Numbered from the stretch's first letter, positions 34,033 to 43,036 are shown. The stretch: DNA of 64,000 nucleotides from Bacillota bacterium (GCA_023418475.1 JAEZZO010000068.1:233008-297007), one strand, 5' to 3'. Translations and numbers: made by a program. Notes: generated from the sequence alone by a model not told the origin.

Positions 34033-35475
34033 TTATTTTTTCCAGGTACTTGGCATGAATAATAAGATCAAGGGAAATATTTCAAGCCTTCCGGCAAGCA
34101 TATCGATCATCATTACAATTTTTGATAAGTTGGAAAAAGAACCAAAGTTCCCCACTGGACCGACAACTCCAAGACCAGGTCCCACATTATTTATGGTAGC
34201 AGCTATGGCCGTGAAGCTTGTGGTAAAATCAAAATTGTCCAGAGAAACCAGTATCACGGAAATAGTAAACATAAATATATAGCAAATAAAAAACATATTA
34301 ATGGAACGCAGAGTTTCATGCTCGATTTTAACACCGTCAAATGTCAGTACTTTAATGCTGCGCCTATGAAGAAGGTAGGACATCTCCTTTCTTAATGCTT
34401 TAAATAATATTACGATACGGGATACTTTCATGCCTCCACCTGTAGAACCGGCACAGGCACCTATAAACATGATAAAAACAAGGATTGCTTTGGAAAAGGT
34501 TGGCCAGGCATTAAAATCTACAGTAGCATAACCCGTTGTTGTAATGACGGAGGCAACCTGGAAAGCGGCGACTTGAATAGAGGGAAGAAAGTTCTTTATA
34601 CCGCCAATATTAAATGAGATCAAAACAATGGCCGTTAATACAATTAGAAAATAGTATCGTAACTCTTCGCTCTTGAAAACCATTTTAATTTTGCGAAATA
34701 AAATTAAGTAATATATATTGAAATTTACACCAAATAAAAGCATGAAGACGGTAATAACATTCTGATTATAGATGGAATAGGAAGCAATACTTGTATTTTT
34801 AATTGCAAAACCACCTGTTCCTGCAGTACCGAAGGTAATTGTTACTGCATCAAATAAGGGCATTTTTCCAACTAAATGCAGAAAAATCTGCAATAAGGTC
34901 ATTCCAATGTACAGAGCATATAAAATGATGGCGGAATGTCTCATTTTCGGAACAAGTTTTTCAATGGATGGTCCGGGACTCTCGGCACGAAGAATATGCA
35001 TCCTTTCACCTCCGCTCATCGGAAGAATAGCGAGAATGAACACCAGAATGCCCATGCCGCCGATCCAATGTGTAAAGCTTCTCCAGAACAGCATGCTATG
35101 AGAGAGTGCCTCAACATCACTTAAAATACTGGATCCGGTAGTTGTAAAACCGGAAATAACTTCAAATAATGCATCTATATAACTTGGTATTTCACCACTG
35201 AGATAAAAAGGTAATGCACCGGTAATACTTAATACAATCCAACCTAAGGCTACGCTTATGATACCTTCTTTTGAAAAAAATAATTTACTTTTAGGTTTAT
35301 GAAGTAATAAAGGAAGACCGATAATCAGGCATAGGATTAGCGTAATTAAGAATGCAACCCCGCTTTTTTCGTGAAAAAGGACAGCAATAATAATAGGGAA
35401 GGCTAATAATCCTGCTTCAACTGTTAAAATCCATCCTATAATATGGAGAATAATAGATTTATTCATCTTAGGCAC
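34033..35475 (-). CDS. trkH: TrkH/KtrB-type potassium channel subunit
   Basis: A 480-residue membrane protein with the four-fold P-loop layout of Trk/Ktr potassium importers. The filter-like segments are SGFTTTGSS, FGTAGTGGFA, VITTTGYATVDF and NNVGPGLGVVGPVGNFG, each centred on the conserved Gly. It forms the ion path across the plasma membrane and needs the NAD-binding subunit encoded just upstream. The gene starts five bases after the trkA stop. A 135-codon ORF on the opposite strand is only its shadow. Confidence 0.95.
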   Translation of the reverse strand: MPKMNKSIILHIIGWILTVEAGLLAFPIIIAVLFHEKSGVAFLITLILCLIIGLPLLLHKPKSKLFFSKEGIISVALGWIVLSITGALPFYLSGEIPSYIDALFEVISGFTTTGSSILSDVEALSHSMLFWRSFTHWIGGMGILVFILAILPMSGGERMHILRAESPGPSIEKLVPKMRHSAIILYALYIGMTLLQIFLHLVGKMPLFDAVTITFGTAGTGGFAIKNTSIASYSIYNQNVITVFMLLFGVNFNIYYLILFRKIKMVFKSEELRYYFLIVLTAIVLISFNIGGIKNFLPSIQVAAFQVASVITTTGYATVDFNAWPTFSKAILVFIMFIGACAGSTGGGMKVSRIVILFKALRKEMSYLLHRRSIKVLTFDGVKIEHETLRSINMFFICYIFMFTISVILVSLDNFDFTTSFTAIAATINNVGPGLGVVGPVGNFGSFSNLSKIVMMIDMLAGRLEIFPLILLFMPSTWKK

Positions 35476-35480
35476 CTTTT

Positions 35481-36836
35481 CTATTTTAATATATCGTTTA
35501 AATCATCCAGTCCGGTAATCGTTGTTACAACAATAACAGTATCTCCGATTTGAAGGGATAGCTGTCCGTTGGGAATAATGATCTTATTTTTTCGGTTAAC
35601 ACAACTAAGTAATATATTTTCCTTCAGTTCAAGCTTTGAGAGCGGGATACCCACCAGCTTTGAGTTGCTTTTCACACGAAATTCCAGTGCTTCTGCCTTG
35701 TTATCAATTATTTTATACAGGGTTTCTACATTACTTCCTTTTGGATTTTGCATGGTACGAATATACTGAACGATACGATCTGCGGTAATAAGTTTAGGTT
35801 TAATAATCACACCCAGAGACATATCTTCAATAACCTCATCAAAGGTCAGACGTGTTATTTTTGTAAATACTCTGGCTTTCGAATTTTTCTGTGCATATAA
35901 GGATAACAGAATATTTTCTTCATCCAAATTAGTAAGGGAGATAAAGGCATCCATATGTTCAATGCCTTCTTCCAGTAAAACATTATGATCAGAAGCATTC
36001 GCATGTATAATTAAGGCTTCCGGCAGCATTTCACTAAGTTGTTCACATCGTTCTAGCACTTGTTCTATAATTTTTATATGAATACCTACTTCAATTAGTT
36101 TTTTTGCCAGGTAGACGGAGATATTACCACCGCCAATCAGCATCACATTTTTTGTTGAAGAAGTTGTAATGCCTATTTTATGAAAGAAATCGATTGCATT
36201 TTTTGAAGTAGCTACAATAGAAATCTTATCATTAGACTGCAGTATGAAATTACCCGAAGGAATAAATACCTGATCATTACGAAGCACTGCACAAACCAGT
36301 ACATTGCAGTGAAGTTTAACCGGAATATCTTTAATTTGCATATCATGAAGTATAGAGGCCTCGGGGAGTTTTAGCTGAAGTAACTCTACCTTACCTTTTG
36401 CAAAAACATCAATATCAATTGCGGAGGGCAGTCTGATTAAACGTGCGATATCCATCGCTGTTTCCAACTCTGGATTTATAATCAAAGAAAGCCCCATTTC
36501 TTCTTTAATAAAATCTATTTCACTATGATATTCAGGATTACGTACTCTTGCGATGGTATGACAATTACCGGCTTTCTTGGCAATAATGCAGCAAAGCAGG
36601 TTTAATTCATCAGAGCCGGTAACGGATATCAGCAAATCTGCCTCTTCAATTCCGGCAGACATGAGAATGTTATAACTCGCACCATTTCCTACGACACCCA
36701 TAACATCAAGTGTTTGAGTAATATTATGAATAGCAGAGGATTTATGATCAATTAATGTAATTTCATGCCCCTCCCGGTCAAGCTGCTCGGCAAGTGCAAA
36801 ACCAACTTTACCGCAGCCTAAAATTATGATTTTCAT
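35481..36836 (-). CDS. trkA: Trk potassium uptake regulatory subunit TrkA
   Basis: A 451-residue cytosolic protein with two halves, each an RCK/TrkA-N Rossmann fold (MKIIILGCGKVGFALAEQL; NVMLIGGGNISVYLAKKL) followed by a TrkA-C domain. The dinucleotide-binding glycines are kept in both. It gates the TrkH channel in response to NAD(H) or ATP/ADP ratio. The gene comes first in a two-gene minus-strand operon. A weak AAGGAG lies 13 bases before the ATG. Its promoter is within the spacer shared with the phospholipid operon. Confidence 0.96.
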   Translation of the reverse strand: MKIIILGCGKVGFALAEQLDREGHEITLIDHKSSAIHNITQTLDVMGVVGNGASYNILMSAGIEEADLLISVTGSDELNLLCCIIAKKAGNCHTIARVRNPEYHSEIDFIKEEMGLSLIINPELETAMDIARLIRLPSAIDIDVFAKGKVELLQLKLPEASILHDMQIKDIPVKLHCNVLVCAVLRNDQVFIPSGNFILQSNDKISIVATSKNAIDFFHKIGITTSSTKNVMLIGGGNISVYLAKKLIEVGIHIKIIEQVLERCEQLSEMLPEALIIHANASDHNVLLEEGIEHMDAFISLTNLDEENILLSLYAQKNSKARVFTKITRLTFDEVIEDMSLGVIIKPKLITADRIVQYIRTMQNPKGSNVETLYKIIDNKAEALEFRVKSNSKLVGIPLSKLELKENILLSCVNRKNKIIIPNGQLSLQIGDTVIVVTTITGLDDLNDILK

Positions 36837-36978
36837 TTCTACAGGTACACTCCTTGTTTTATAAATTCTGTCTAAGTATTATAGCATATTTTCATTTTTA
36901 TTTCATTATAATTAATGATTTGATCGAGAAAAGTCAAATTTTGATAATGAGCTTATTTATAGAATAATCAATCCGCTA

Positions 36979-37007
36979 TTGATTACCAACTTTTGAGGGG
37001 ATATAAT
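36979..37007 (+). promoter_or_regulatory. Promoter of the phospholipid operon
   Basis: TTGATT (36979-36984), a 17-bp spacer and TATAAT (37002-37007). The leader is about 90 bases to the first gene. Confidence 0.6.
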
Positions 37008-37104
37008 GAAGGAATAGAATAGTTAGTTTTATGTCAGGTAATTAAGACAGCCAAAACAAAGGTGATGAAGCTGCACAGCAAAAATAATAAAGGTAATGGT
37101 ATGT

Positions 37105-37839
37105 ATGAAGATAGATTTTAAAGAATGGCACAGAAATACAATCTGCAAATGGATACCTGGATATGGTTCATTGGCTCTGGTTATATGCTTTTCCGTTAAT
37201 GGGCTTGTTTATTGGGGGACTCAGCTTATCATGGGCCACAAAAAGCATTATGATTTTACATCGGCAATCGACAATCGAATTCCCTTTGTGAAAGAGTGGG
37301 TTGGAATTTATCTTATATGCTATGTATTCTGGATTTTTAACTATATTTTAGTTACAAGGGAAGGAAAAGAAAAGCTATATCGCTTTGTATTTGCAGATGT
37401 TTTATCCAGAATAGTGTGTGGAATCATTTTTATTATTCTTCCCACAACAAATGTACGGCCAATTGTTCCTGGTACGGATCTGTTCAGCAGCTTAATGAGA
37501 TATGTGTATGCAGTAGATCCGGCTACGAATCTTTTTCCGTCCATACATTGCCTGGTAAGCTGGTTTTGCTTTATCGGGATTAGAAATAGTGAGAGAGTTT
37601 CGTTTTGGTATAAAGCATTTTCCTGTATTTTTTCTATACTGGTATTTGCTTCAACACAATTTACCAAGCAGCATTATCTGATTGATGTGGCAGGAGCTGT
37701 AATTATCGCTGAACTTTGTTATTTTATTGCCTGTCATACGAATATATACATAAGTGTAGAGAAGATAATTGCTTGGGCAGGCCGAAGAATTTTTGGAGAA
37801 ATAAATTATGATGAAAAAGCGGAAGTTAATTGCAAATAG
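37105..37839 (+). CDS. PAP2-family membrane phosphatase
   Basis: A 244-residue protein with five or six membrane spans and the PAP2 signature: RPIVPG, FPSIHCLVSW (PSxH) and STQFTKQHYLIDVAGA (SxxxxxxHxxxD). Family members remove phosphate from lipid phosphates such as phosphatidic acid, phosphatidylglycerophosphate or undecaprenyl pyrophosphate. Being first in an operon with pssA and psd suggests a phospholipid substrate. ATG 37105 is preferred (AAAGG eleven bases upstream); ATG 37096 is nearly on top of that signal. It overlaps the next gene by 32 bases. Confidence 0.83.
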   Translation: MKIDFKEWHRNTICKWIPGYGSLALVICFSVNGLVYWGTQLIMGHKKHYDFTSAIDNRIPFVKEWVGIYLICYVFWIFNYILVTREGKEKLYRFVFADVLSRIVCGIIFIILPTTNVRPIVPGTDLFSSLMRYVYAVDPATNLFPSIHCLVSWFCFIGIRNSERVSFWYKAFSCIFSILVFASTQFTKQHYLIDVAGAVIIAELCYFIACHTNIYISVEKIIAWAGRRIFGEINYDEKAEVNCK

Positions 37840-38845
37840 TCTATTATTAATGATTATTTTTTTGATTACCGTATATTTCATATTTCGTGGTCAGAACATA
37901 AACGGTCTTATTCAAAATATTAAAAGTACAGACTCAAAATACTGGGTATGGTCTGTTTTATGTGTTTTAGTTTTTATCGCCAGTGAATCAATCATAATAT
38001 TTTATATGATGAATACAATCCGGCAGAAAGTTGATTTACTGCACTGTCTTCTATATTCCTTCGTTGGATTTTTTTTTAGTTGTATAACACCTTCTGCAAG
38101 TGGAGGTCAGCCAGCACAGATTTTTTTTATGAAGAAAGACAGAATTCCGATACCTGTCTCAACATTAATCCTTATGATTGTTACCGTTACCTATAAAATG
38201 GTCCTGGTGCTGTTGGGGTCTGCGGTATTTATTATTCGTCCCACCGAAATTATGAACTTGTTGCACCCGGTACTTGGTATATGTTATCTTGGTTTTGTAT
38301 TAAATGTAATCTGTGTCGCGTTCATGCTCCTTATGATTTTCCATCCGACGATGGCTAAAAATCAACTGACAGCGATTGTGAAATTATTCGGTAAAATTCA
38401 TTTTATTCATAAAACAGATTATTACCTATATAAAATAGAAGAATCAATGAAGCAATATGAAGATGTAGCTTTGTATTTTAGAACTCATGAAATTGTAATA
38501 AGTAATGTTCTAATGATATCATTGTTTCAGCGGTTTATCCTATTTTATGTAACCTATCTGACATATCGCTCCTTTGGGCTGAAAGGTACAAGCTTTCTTG
38601 CGATTGTTGTATTGCAGGGGATGATATCGGTTGCAGTAGACATGCTCCCGCTTCCCGGGGGGATGGGTGTCAGTGAGAAGATGTTTCTGATGATTTTTAC
38701 ACCCTTATTCGGAAGCATGACACTTCCGGCAATGGTAATAAGCAGGGGGCTGAGTTATTATACAGAGCTGATAATAAGTGCATTATTTACTCTAATAGCA
38801 TTTTTTACAATAGGACCCAAAACGGAAAGGAAGAACAAAATATGA
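37808..38845 (+). CDS. Flippase-like membrane protein (LPG-synthase TM / UPF0104 family)
   Basis: A 345-residue protein with about eight membrane spans. The family marks are TPSASGGQPAQIFFM near residue 95 and DMLPLPGGMGVSEKMF near 280. It matches the membrane half of lysylphosphatidylglycerol synthase (MprF) without the C-terminal aminoacyl transferase, so it should not make Lys-PG. Members of this family are thought to move lipids across the membrane. Its place between a lipid phosphatase and PE-synthesis genes supports phospholipid or glycolipid translocation (inference). It overlaps pssA by four bases (ATGA-type coupling). Confidence 0.82.
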   Translation: MMKKRKLIANSLLLMIIFLITVYFIFRGQNINGLIQNIKSTDSKYWVWSVLCVLVFIASESIIIFYMMNTIRQKVDLLHCLLYSFVGFFFSCITPSASGGQPAQIFFMKKDRIPIPVSTLILMIVTVTYKMVLVLLGSAVFIIRPTEIMNLLHPVLGICYLGFVLNVICVAFMLLMIFHPTMAKNQLTAIVKLFGKIHFIHKTDYYLYKIEESMKQYEDVALYFRTHEIVISNVLMISLFQRFILFYVTYLTYRSFGLKGTSFLAIVVLQGMISVAVDMLPLPGGMGVSEKMFLMIFTPLFGSMTLPAMVISRGLSYYTELIISALFTLIAFFTIGPKTERKNKI

Positions 38846-39522
38846 TAGGATTTTATGATTATACAGTAATACTTACATATATCAGTTTATTATGTTCTGT
38901 ATTTGGTATGACGCAGGCAATTGACGGCAGGTTTCGAGTTGCGATTGTATGCCTGGCGTTATCGGGACTTTGTGATATGTTTGACGGGAAGATAGCAAGA
39001 ACGAAAAAAAACCGCAGTAATGATCAAAAGCTGTTTGGTATACAGATTGATTCATTATGTGATGTAATTTGCTTTGGAGTTTTTCCTGCAATGCTCAGCT
39101 ATATTTTAGGGGTACGGGGAATTCTGGGAGGAATTGTTCTGGCTTATTATTGCGTATGCTCTGTGATCCGGCTGGGGTTTTTTAATGTTCTTGAAACTAA
39201 CCGGCAGCTTAAAGAAGACGGTGCCAACCAATATTATCATGGACTTCCTATCACTTCAATCACAATTATACTTCCGTTTGTATTTCTTTTGAACTTCTTT
39301 GTTTCGGCATGTGCTTTTAAATGGAGTCTGCTGGTAACACTTTTTGTGGTGGCTACTCTCTTCATTCTTAATTTCAGACTTAAGAAACCAACAAGTAAAC
39401 AATTGTATAGTCTGGTAGTTATTGTGGCTTGCGCTGTTCTAGTTATTTTATTATATTCCGATTATCATATTAAGCATAAGCACATAGATGAGAAAGCGTT
39501 AATTGAGGAATTATTCAAATAA
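38842..39522 (+). CDS. pssA: CDP-diacylglycerol-serine O-phosphatidyltransferase
   Basis: A 226-residue integral membrane enzyme with the CDP-alcohol phosphatidyltransferase motif D-x2-DG-x2-AR-x11-G-x3-D-x3-D, read here in CDMFDGKIARTKK and FGIQIDSLCD (residues about 45-75). Five or six spans follow. Choice of serine as the alcohol is supported by the psd gene next in the operon. The product is phosphatidylserine, made at the cytoplasmic face. The start overlaps the stop of the flippase-like gene. Confidence 0.88.
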   Translation: MIGFYDYTVILTYISLLCSVFGMTQAIDGRFRVAIVCLALSGLCDMFDGKIARTKKNRSNDQKLFGIQIDSLCDVICFGVFPAMLSYILGVRGILGGIVLAYYCVCSVIRLGFFNVLETNRQLKEDGANQYYHGLPITSITIILPFVFLLNFFVSACAFKWSLLVTLFVVATLFILNFRLKKPTSKQLYSLVVIVACAVLVILLYSDYHIKHKHIDEKALIEELFK

Positions 39523-39680
39523 ATAGGATTCGAATGTCAAAAGCCTAAAAATGATTTGCTGGATGAATATATATGCACTCATACTTATCTGTATAACTGG
39601 ATCAGGTTTTGACAATCGTATCATAAATAGGTTGAAATGAGAAACATTTTTGACCGGTAAAAGTAGAAATGGTGAAAAAT

Positions 39681-40553
39681 ATGAAATGTGTGGATCGCAG
39701 CGGTCATTCAATGAAAGAAAATGAAACGCAAAAGAATGCTTTGAAATTTCTATATGAAAATAAGCTTGGAAGAATACTACTGGGACAGCTAGTAAAGCCC
39801 TGGGTTTCAAAAGCTTCCGGGTTCGTATTAAGCAGCAGCTGTTCTAAAATCTTAATCACGCCATTTGTAAAAATGAATAAAATTAATCTGGAGGAATATG
39901 AGATACGGCCATATTCTTCTTATAATGACTTTTTTACAAGAAGAATTAGAGAGGGTCAGCGTGTGATTGATCAAAAGCCTGAGCATCTAATTGCACCCTG
40001 TGACGGAAGGCTAAGTGTTTCTCAAATCCGGAAAGATTCCCGCTTTTACATCAAGGACACGCAATATTCTTTAAAAAGTTTATTGAGAAATCAAAAACTC
40101 GCCGAGGCTTATGAAAACGGCATATTATTGCTGTTTCGTCTGGCGGTGGAGGATTATCATCGGTATTGCTATATAGATAACGGGATTAAGACGAGAAATT
40201 ATCACATAGCGGGTGTCTACCATACGGTAAATCCCTTGGCAAATCAGACATTTCCGATTTATAAAGAAAATACCAGGGAATTTTCACTTTTAAAGAGCGA
40301 GAATTTCGGTCGAATTCTGATGATGGAAGTAGGAGCTCTGCTGGTCGGTAAAATTGTAAATAACCAGGAAGAGGCAACCGTACAGCGCGCAGAGGAAAAG
40401 GGACGATTCGAATTTGGAGGATCGACTATTATTATTTTATTGCAAAAAGAGAAGGCATTAATTGACGAAGATATTCTGAATAATTCGATGCATGGTATTG
40501 AAACCAAGGTAAAGCTGGGAGAAAAGATAGGAGAATTAAGAAGTCTGACCTAG
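39681..40553 (+). CDS. psd: Phosphatidylserine decarboxylase
   Basis: A 290-residue pyruvoyl enzyme converting phosphatidylserine to phosphatidylethanolamine. It shows PYSSYNDFFTRRIREGQR, APCDGRLS, the active-site region DYHRYCYID, MEVGALLVGKI and the self-cleavage site FGGSTIIIL, where the Ser after the second Gly becomes the pyruvoyl group. This length fits the short clostridial/Bacillus-like type. The start is uncertain: ATG 39681 has GGTG seven bases upstream, ATG 39669 has no clear signal. There are 158 bases between it and pssA with no clear terminator, so cotranscription is likely. Confidence 0.93.
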   Translation: MKCVDRSGHSMKENETQKNALKFLYENKLGRILLGQLVKPWVSKASGFVLSSSCSKILITPFVKMNKINLEEYEIRPYSSYNDFFTRRIREGQRVIDQKPEHLIAPCDGRLSVSQIRKDSRFYIKDTQYSLKSLLRNQKLAEAYENGILLLFRLAVEDYHRYCYIDNGIKTRNYHIAGVYHTVNPLANQTFPIYKENTREFSLLKSENFGRILMMEVGALLVGKIVNNQEEATVQRAEEKGRFEFGGSTIIILLQKEKALIDEDILNNSMHGIETKVKLGEKIGELRSLT

Positions 40554-40584
40554 TGCCTTCTGCATCTTTGAATTCATTATAGCA

Positions 40585-40607
40585 GCGTATAAAAACATTT
40601 TATGCGC
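40585..40607. terminator. Stem-loop between psd and the Crp/Fnr gene
   Basis: GCGTATAAAA (40585-40594) pairs with TTTTATGCGC (40598-40607), with one G-U pair. It lies between two convergent genes and has T-rich flanks on both strands. Confidence 0.55.
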
Positions 40608-40653
40608 TACCTTGTTTGTCTGACCATCATTATTTTTCAAGAATGATTATATA

Positions 40654-41343
40654 TTAATCATTCCTGTGTACCAGGCTCTCGTTCTTAATTGTAATATATC
40701 TTGCATTATATTCAATGAAATTTAGTTCTCTCATTTTCTGTAATTCACGGCTTAAGGAGGAGCGTTGTATCCCAAGTCTTTCTGCCAATTCCTTTTTTGT
40801 GATAGTTAGCCTTATTGTGTAAGAGTTCTGCAGATAAAATTGATATCTTAAAAAATCAATGATACGCTGCCGGATCGTTTTTAGTGATATTGCGTCGATT
40901 TTATCAGTAAGAAGTAAGGTCTTATCAGCGATTACAGTCATTAGTCCGCTCATAAAGATGAGATTTGCACGGCACAGCTCCAGCACGAGATCCTTTGAAA
41001 TATGAAGCAGCACAGACTTACCTTCTGAAACAATTGTCATGGGGTAAGTATTTCTGCTTGCAAATAACAAGTTTGCACCAAGAACCTCTTCCCCTGAAAA
41101 TACGGAAATTTTTAATATATTTCCGGATGAATCAATTTTCTGGACGGATACTTCACCCTCCAATACAATATCCATTGCATGACAAAGCTCATTCTGAAGA
41201 TGAATAATCTGGCTTTTTACATATGCTTGGATTTTATAGTTTGGCAGACCAAACAGCTCCAGAAGCTGTCTTTTGGAAAAGCCCCCGAATAAATTGAGAC
41301 TAAGCAGAAAATCGCAGTATTTTTCAATATTAATTTGCTTCAC
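40654..41343 (-). CDS. Crp/Fnr-family transcription regulator
   Basis: A 229-residue regulator. A cyclic-nucleotide-binding-type beta barrel (about 25-115, with EGEVSVQKIDSSG and FSGEEVLGANLLF) is followed by the dimer helix and a C-terminal winged helix (TKKELAERLGIQRSSLSREL). There is no N-terminal Cys cluster of the FNR type, so it is not an obvious [4Fe-4S] oxygen sensor. The cupin fold lacks the clear cAMP-phosphate motif. It is transcribed divergently from a cupin-permease-permease operon, and the spacer holds a perfect 16-bp palindrome, its probable target. The effector is unknown. Confidence 0.88.
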   Translation of the reverse strand: MKQINIEKYCDFLLSLNLFGGFSKRQLLELFGLPNYKIQAYVKSQIIHLQNELCHAMDIVLEGEVSVQKIDSSGNILKISVFSGEEVLGANLLFASRNTYPMTIVSEGKSVLLHISKDLVLELCRANLIFMSGLMTVIADKTLLLTDKIDAISLKTIRQRIIDFLRYQFYLQNSYTIRLTITKKELAERLGIQRSSLSRELQKMRELNFIEYNARYITIKNESLVHRND

Positions 41344-41353
41344 ACTCCTAAAT

Positions 41354-41396
41354 AGTTACCATGGTAACTTTTTGTTTTTATGATTTACAGTATACT
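41354..41396 (+). promoter_or_regulatory. Palindromic operator at -41.5 and promoter of the cupin-permease operon
   Basis: AGTTACCATGGTAACT (41354-41369) is a perfect 16-bp palindrome. The -10 TATACT is at 41391-41396 and there is no recognisable -35. A start site near 41403 puts the palindrome centre at about -41.5, the classic site for class II activation by Crp/Fnr proteins. It would also sit near the regulator's own start and could autoregulate it. Confidence 0.65.
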
Positions 41397-41428
41397 ATGG
41401 TTAAATACTAATTGAAAGGAGTTTTTAT

Positions 41429-41755
41429 ATGCTGGAAAATAATTTTATTTTTACGCTTACGGAGAATCAGTTAATTGAAAAGCTGATTGATGATAGCAAC
41501 CTGCAGCTGAACCATATGGTACTGTTAAAGGGAGGAGGACTTCCCGAACATTACAGTAATTCTAATGTTTATCTGCTTATTATCAAGGGACGTATGTCAC
41601 TCGTTCTGGAAGAACAGGAACCGCATTTTTATAGTGCCGGTCAGATTGTTCGTATACCGTATCATACCAAGATGAATATTAAGAATTATGAGGAGGACCG
41701 GTTAGAATTTTTTGTAGTGAAAGCACCCAGTCCCAAGAGCTTCGGAGGACATTAG
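41429..41755 (+). CDS. Small cupin-domain protein
   Basis: A 108-residue single-domain cupin (beta barrel), with VLLKGGGLPEHYSNSNVYLL as motif 1 and FYSAGQIVRIPYHTKM as motif 2. It has few of the usual metal-binding His/Glu residues (H36 and H74 are candidates), so it may bind a ligand and not be an enzyme. AAAGGAG precedes the ATG. It is first in the operon activated by the Crp/Fnr gene opposite, with the permease gene starting one base after its stop. Confidence 0.75.
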   Translation: MLENNFIFTLTENQLIEKLIDDSNLQLNHMVLLKGGGLPEHYSNSNVYLLIIKGRMSLVLEEQEPHFYSAGQIVRIPYHTKMNIKNYEEDRLEFFVVKAPSPKSFGGH

Positions 41756-41756
41756 C

Positions 41757-42239
41757 ATGGATATTTTTACTGCAGCTTTTTGGATTATTACGCTGCTCTG
41801 GTTTGTTGTATCCATTGTCAAAGACAGAAAAAAGACTCTGGAAGCAGTCAAAATGAGCGGAGGTATGATGAAGGGAATGGCTGGTGAAATCATGGCGATT
41901 CTTTTCCTGATTGGAATTATATTGACCTTTATTCCACCGGATACGATTAAGCGCTTTATGGGAGAAAATAACATCTTTTTGTCTACCGTTATTTTTGCTT
42001 TCATGGGGTGTATTACTTTAATTCCTGCTTTTGTTGCTTTTCCACTGGTTGGGTCTCTTATGGATGCAGGTGCTAATATTGTTCCGGTTGTAGCATTTCT
42101 AACAACGTTAACAATGGTTGGTATTGTTACATTCCCCTTAGAGAAAAAGGAATTTGGAATTAAATTTACGGTAATCAGAAATTCTCTGAGTTTTCTTTTT
42201 GCCATAGTAATTGCTTTGCTGATGGGGGTATTCCTATGA
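41757..42239 (+). CDS. Permease subunit, N-terminal half type (COG0701/DUF318-like)
   Basis: A 160-residue protein with four to five membrane spans. The stretch CITLIPAFVAFPLVGSLMDAGA resembles the conserved P-rich segment of the putative permease family COG0701 (ArsP/YraQ-like), which normally has about 300-400 residues with two such halves. Here the two halves look to be separate proteins, this gene and the next, whose genes overlap by four bases. Transport substrate unknown; relatives have been linked to organo-arsenicals and metals. Confidence 0.65.
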   Translation: MDIFTAAFWIITLLWFVVSIVKDRKKTLEAVKMSGGMMKGMAGEIMAILFLIGIILTFIPPDTIKRFMGENNIFLSTVIFAFMGCITLIPAFVAFPLVGSLMDAGANIVPVVAFLTTLTMVGIVTFPLEKKEFGIKFTVIRNSLSFLFAIVIALLMGVFL

Positions 42240-42964
42240 TGAAAATAAAAAAGTTAATGATAAATAATAAGCTTTTTGCAGCTGTTTTGCTGCTATACAT
42301 AGTGTTGACGGTATCCGTGCCGGAAAAAGCAATTCTCGCATTTCATAACAGTCTGTATTATGTGAAGGAAATGCTGCTGATCATGCCAGTTATACTACTG
42401 CTTACCTCTTTGATCACAGCCTGGGTACCCCGAAAAACCATAGAGAACAATTTTGGCAAGGGTTCAGGTATAAAAGGTACTGTTCTCTCCTTCCTTTTTG
42501 GAAGTTTCTCAGCCGGACCGATCTATGCGGCCTTTCCGGTATGCAAAGCACTTTTAGCAAAGGGAGCAAGTATCTCGAATATTGTTGTTATACTAAGTAC
42601 CTGGGCGGTTATTAAATTCCCTATGTTGATTAATGAGGCGAAGTTCCTTAGTCCTAAGTTTATGATCTTGCGCTGGATATTAACATCGATTTCTATCTTT
42701 GTGATTGGATATATCATGTCAAAGCTGGTAAAAAAAGAGGACCTTCCAAAGGATAGTAAGAACAGTGTCGCGGAGGAGGGCAGACTGGCAATAAATCGTG
42801 ATTATTGTATCGGATGTGGATTATGCACGAAAATAGCACCGGAATATTTTGAGATGTCTGCTTCAAAAGCAACAGTATTGAAACAGGTCATGGAGGATTG
42901 TGAGATGGATGTGGTAAAGGAAGCTGCCAGGAAGTGTCCTGCTAAGGTTATAATACTAAAATAA
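42236..42964 (+). CDS. Permease half fused to a C-terminal ferredoxin-like domain
   Basis: A 242-residue protein. Residues 1 to about 175 hold five membrane spans with the second COG0701-like motif (SFLFGSFSAGPIYAAFPV). After a charged linker, residues about 185-242 form a short ferredoxin (DYCIGCGLCTKIAPEYFEMS ... CEMD ... ARKCPAKV) that could bind one [4Fe-4S] cluster (Cys in CxxCxxC plus the late CP). A redox domain on a transporter suggests transport coupled to, or gated by, cell redox state. ATG 42236 overlaps the previous stop, so the partners are coupled. A strong terminator follows. Confidence 0.75.
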   Translation: MMKIKKLMINNKLFAAVLLLYIVLTVSVPEKAILAFHNSLYYVKEMLLIMPVILLLTSLITAWVPRKTIENNFGKGSGIKGTVLSFLFGSFSAGPIYAAFPVCKALLAKGASISNIVVILSTWAVIKFPMLINEAKFLSPKFMILRWILTSISIFVIGYIMSKLVKKEDLPKDSKNSVAEEGRLAINRDYCIGCGLCTKIAPEYFEMSASKATVLKQVMEDCEMDVVKEAARKCPAKVIILK

Positions 42965-43005
42965 ATAATCTTTTCTGCCGGTAAATGTGGTTTAGCGGCA
43001 TTCAG

Positions 43006-43036
43006 GCGGTTCGTTGCGATAAACGAACCGCTTTTT
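43006..43036 (+). terminator. Terminator of the cupin-permease operon
   Basis: A perfect 10-bp stem GCGGTTCGTT (43006-43015) and AACGAACCGC (43022-43031), followed by TTTTT. Confidence 0.92.

Noticed and set aside
33875..34282. 135-codon plus-strand ORF
   Set aside because: Antisense shadow of the 3' end of trkH and the terminator region.
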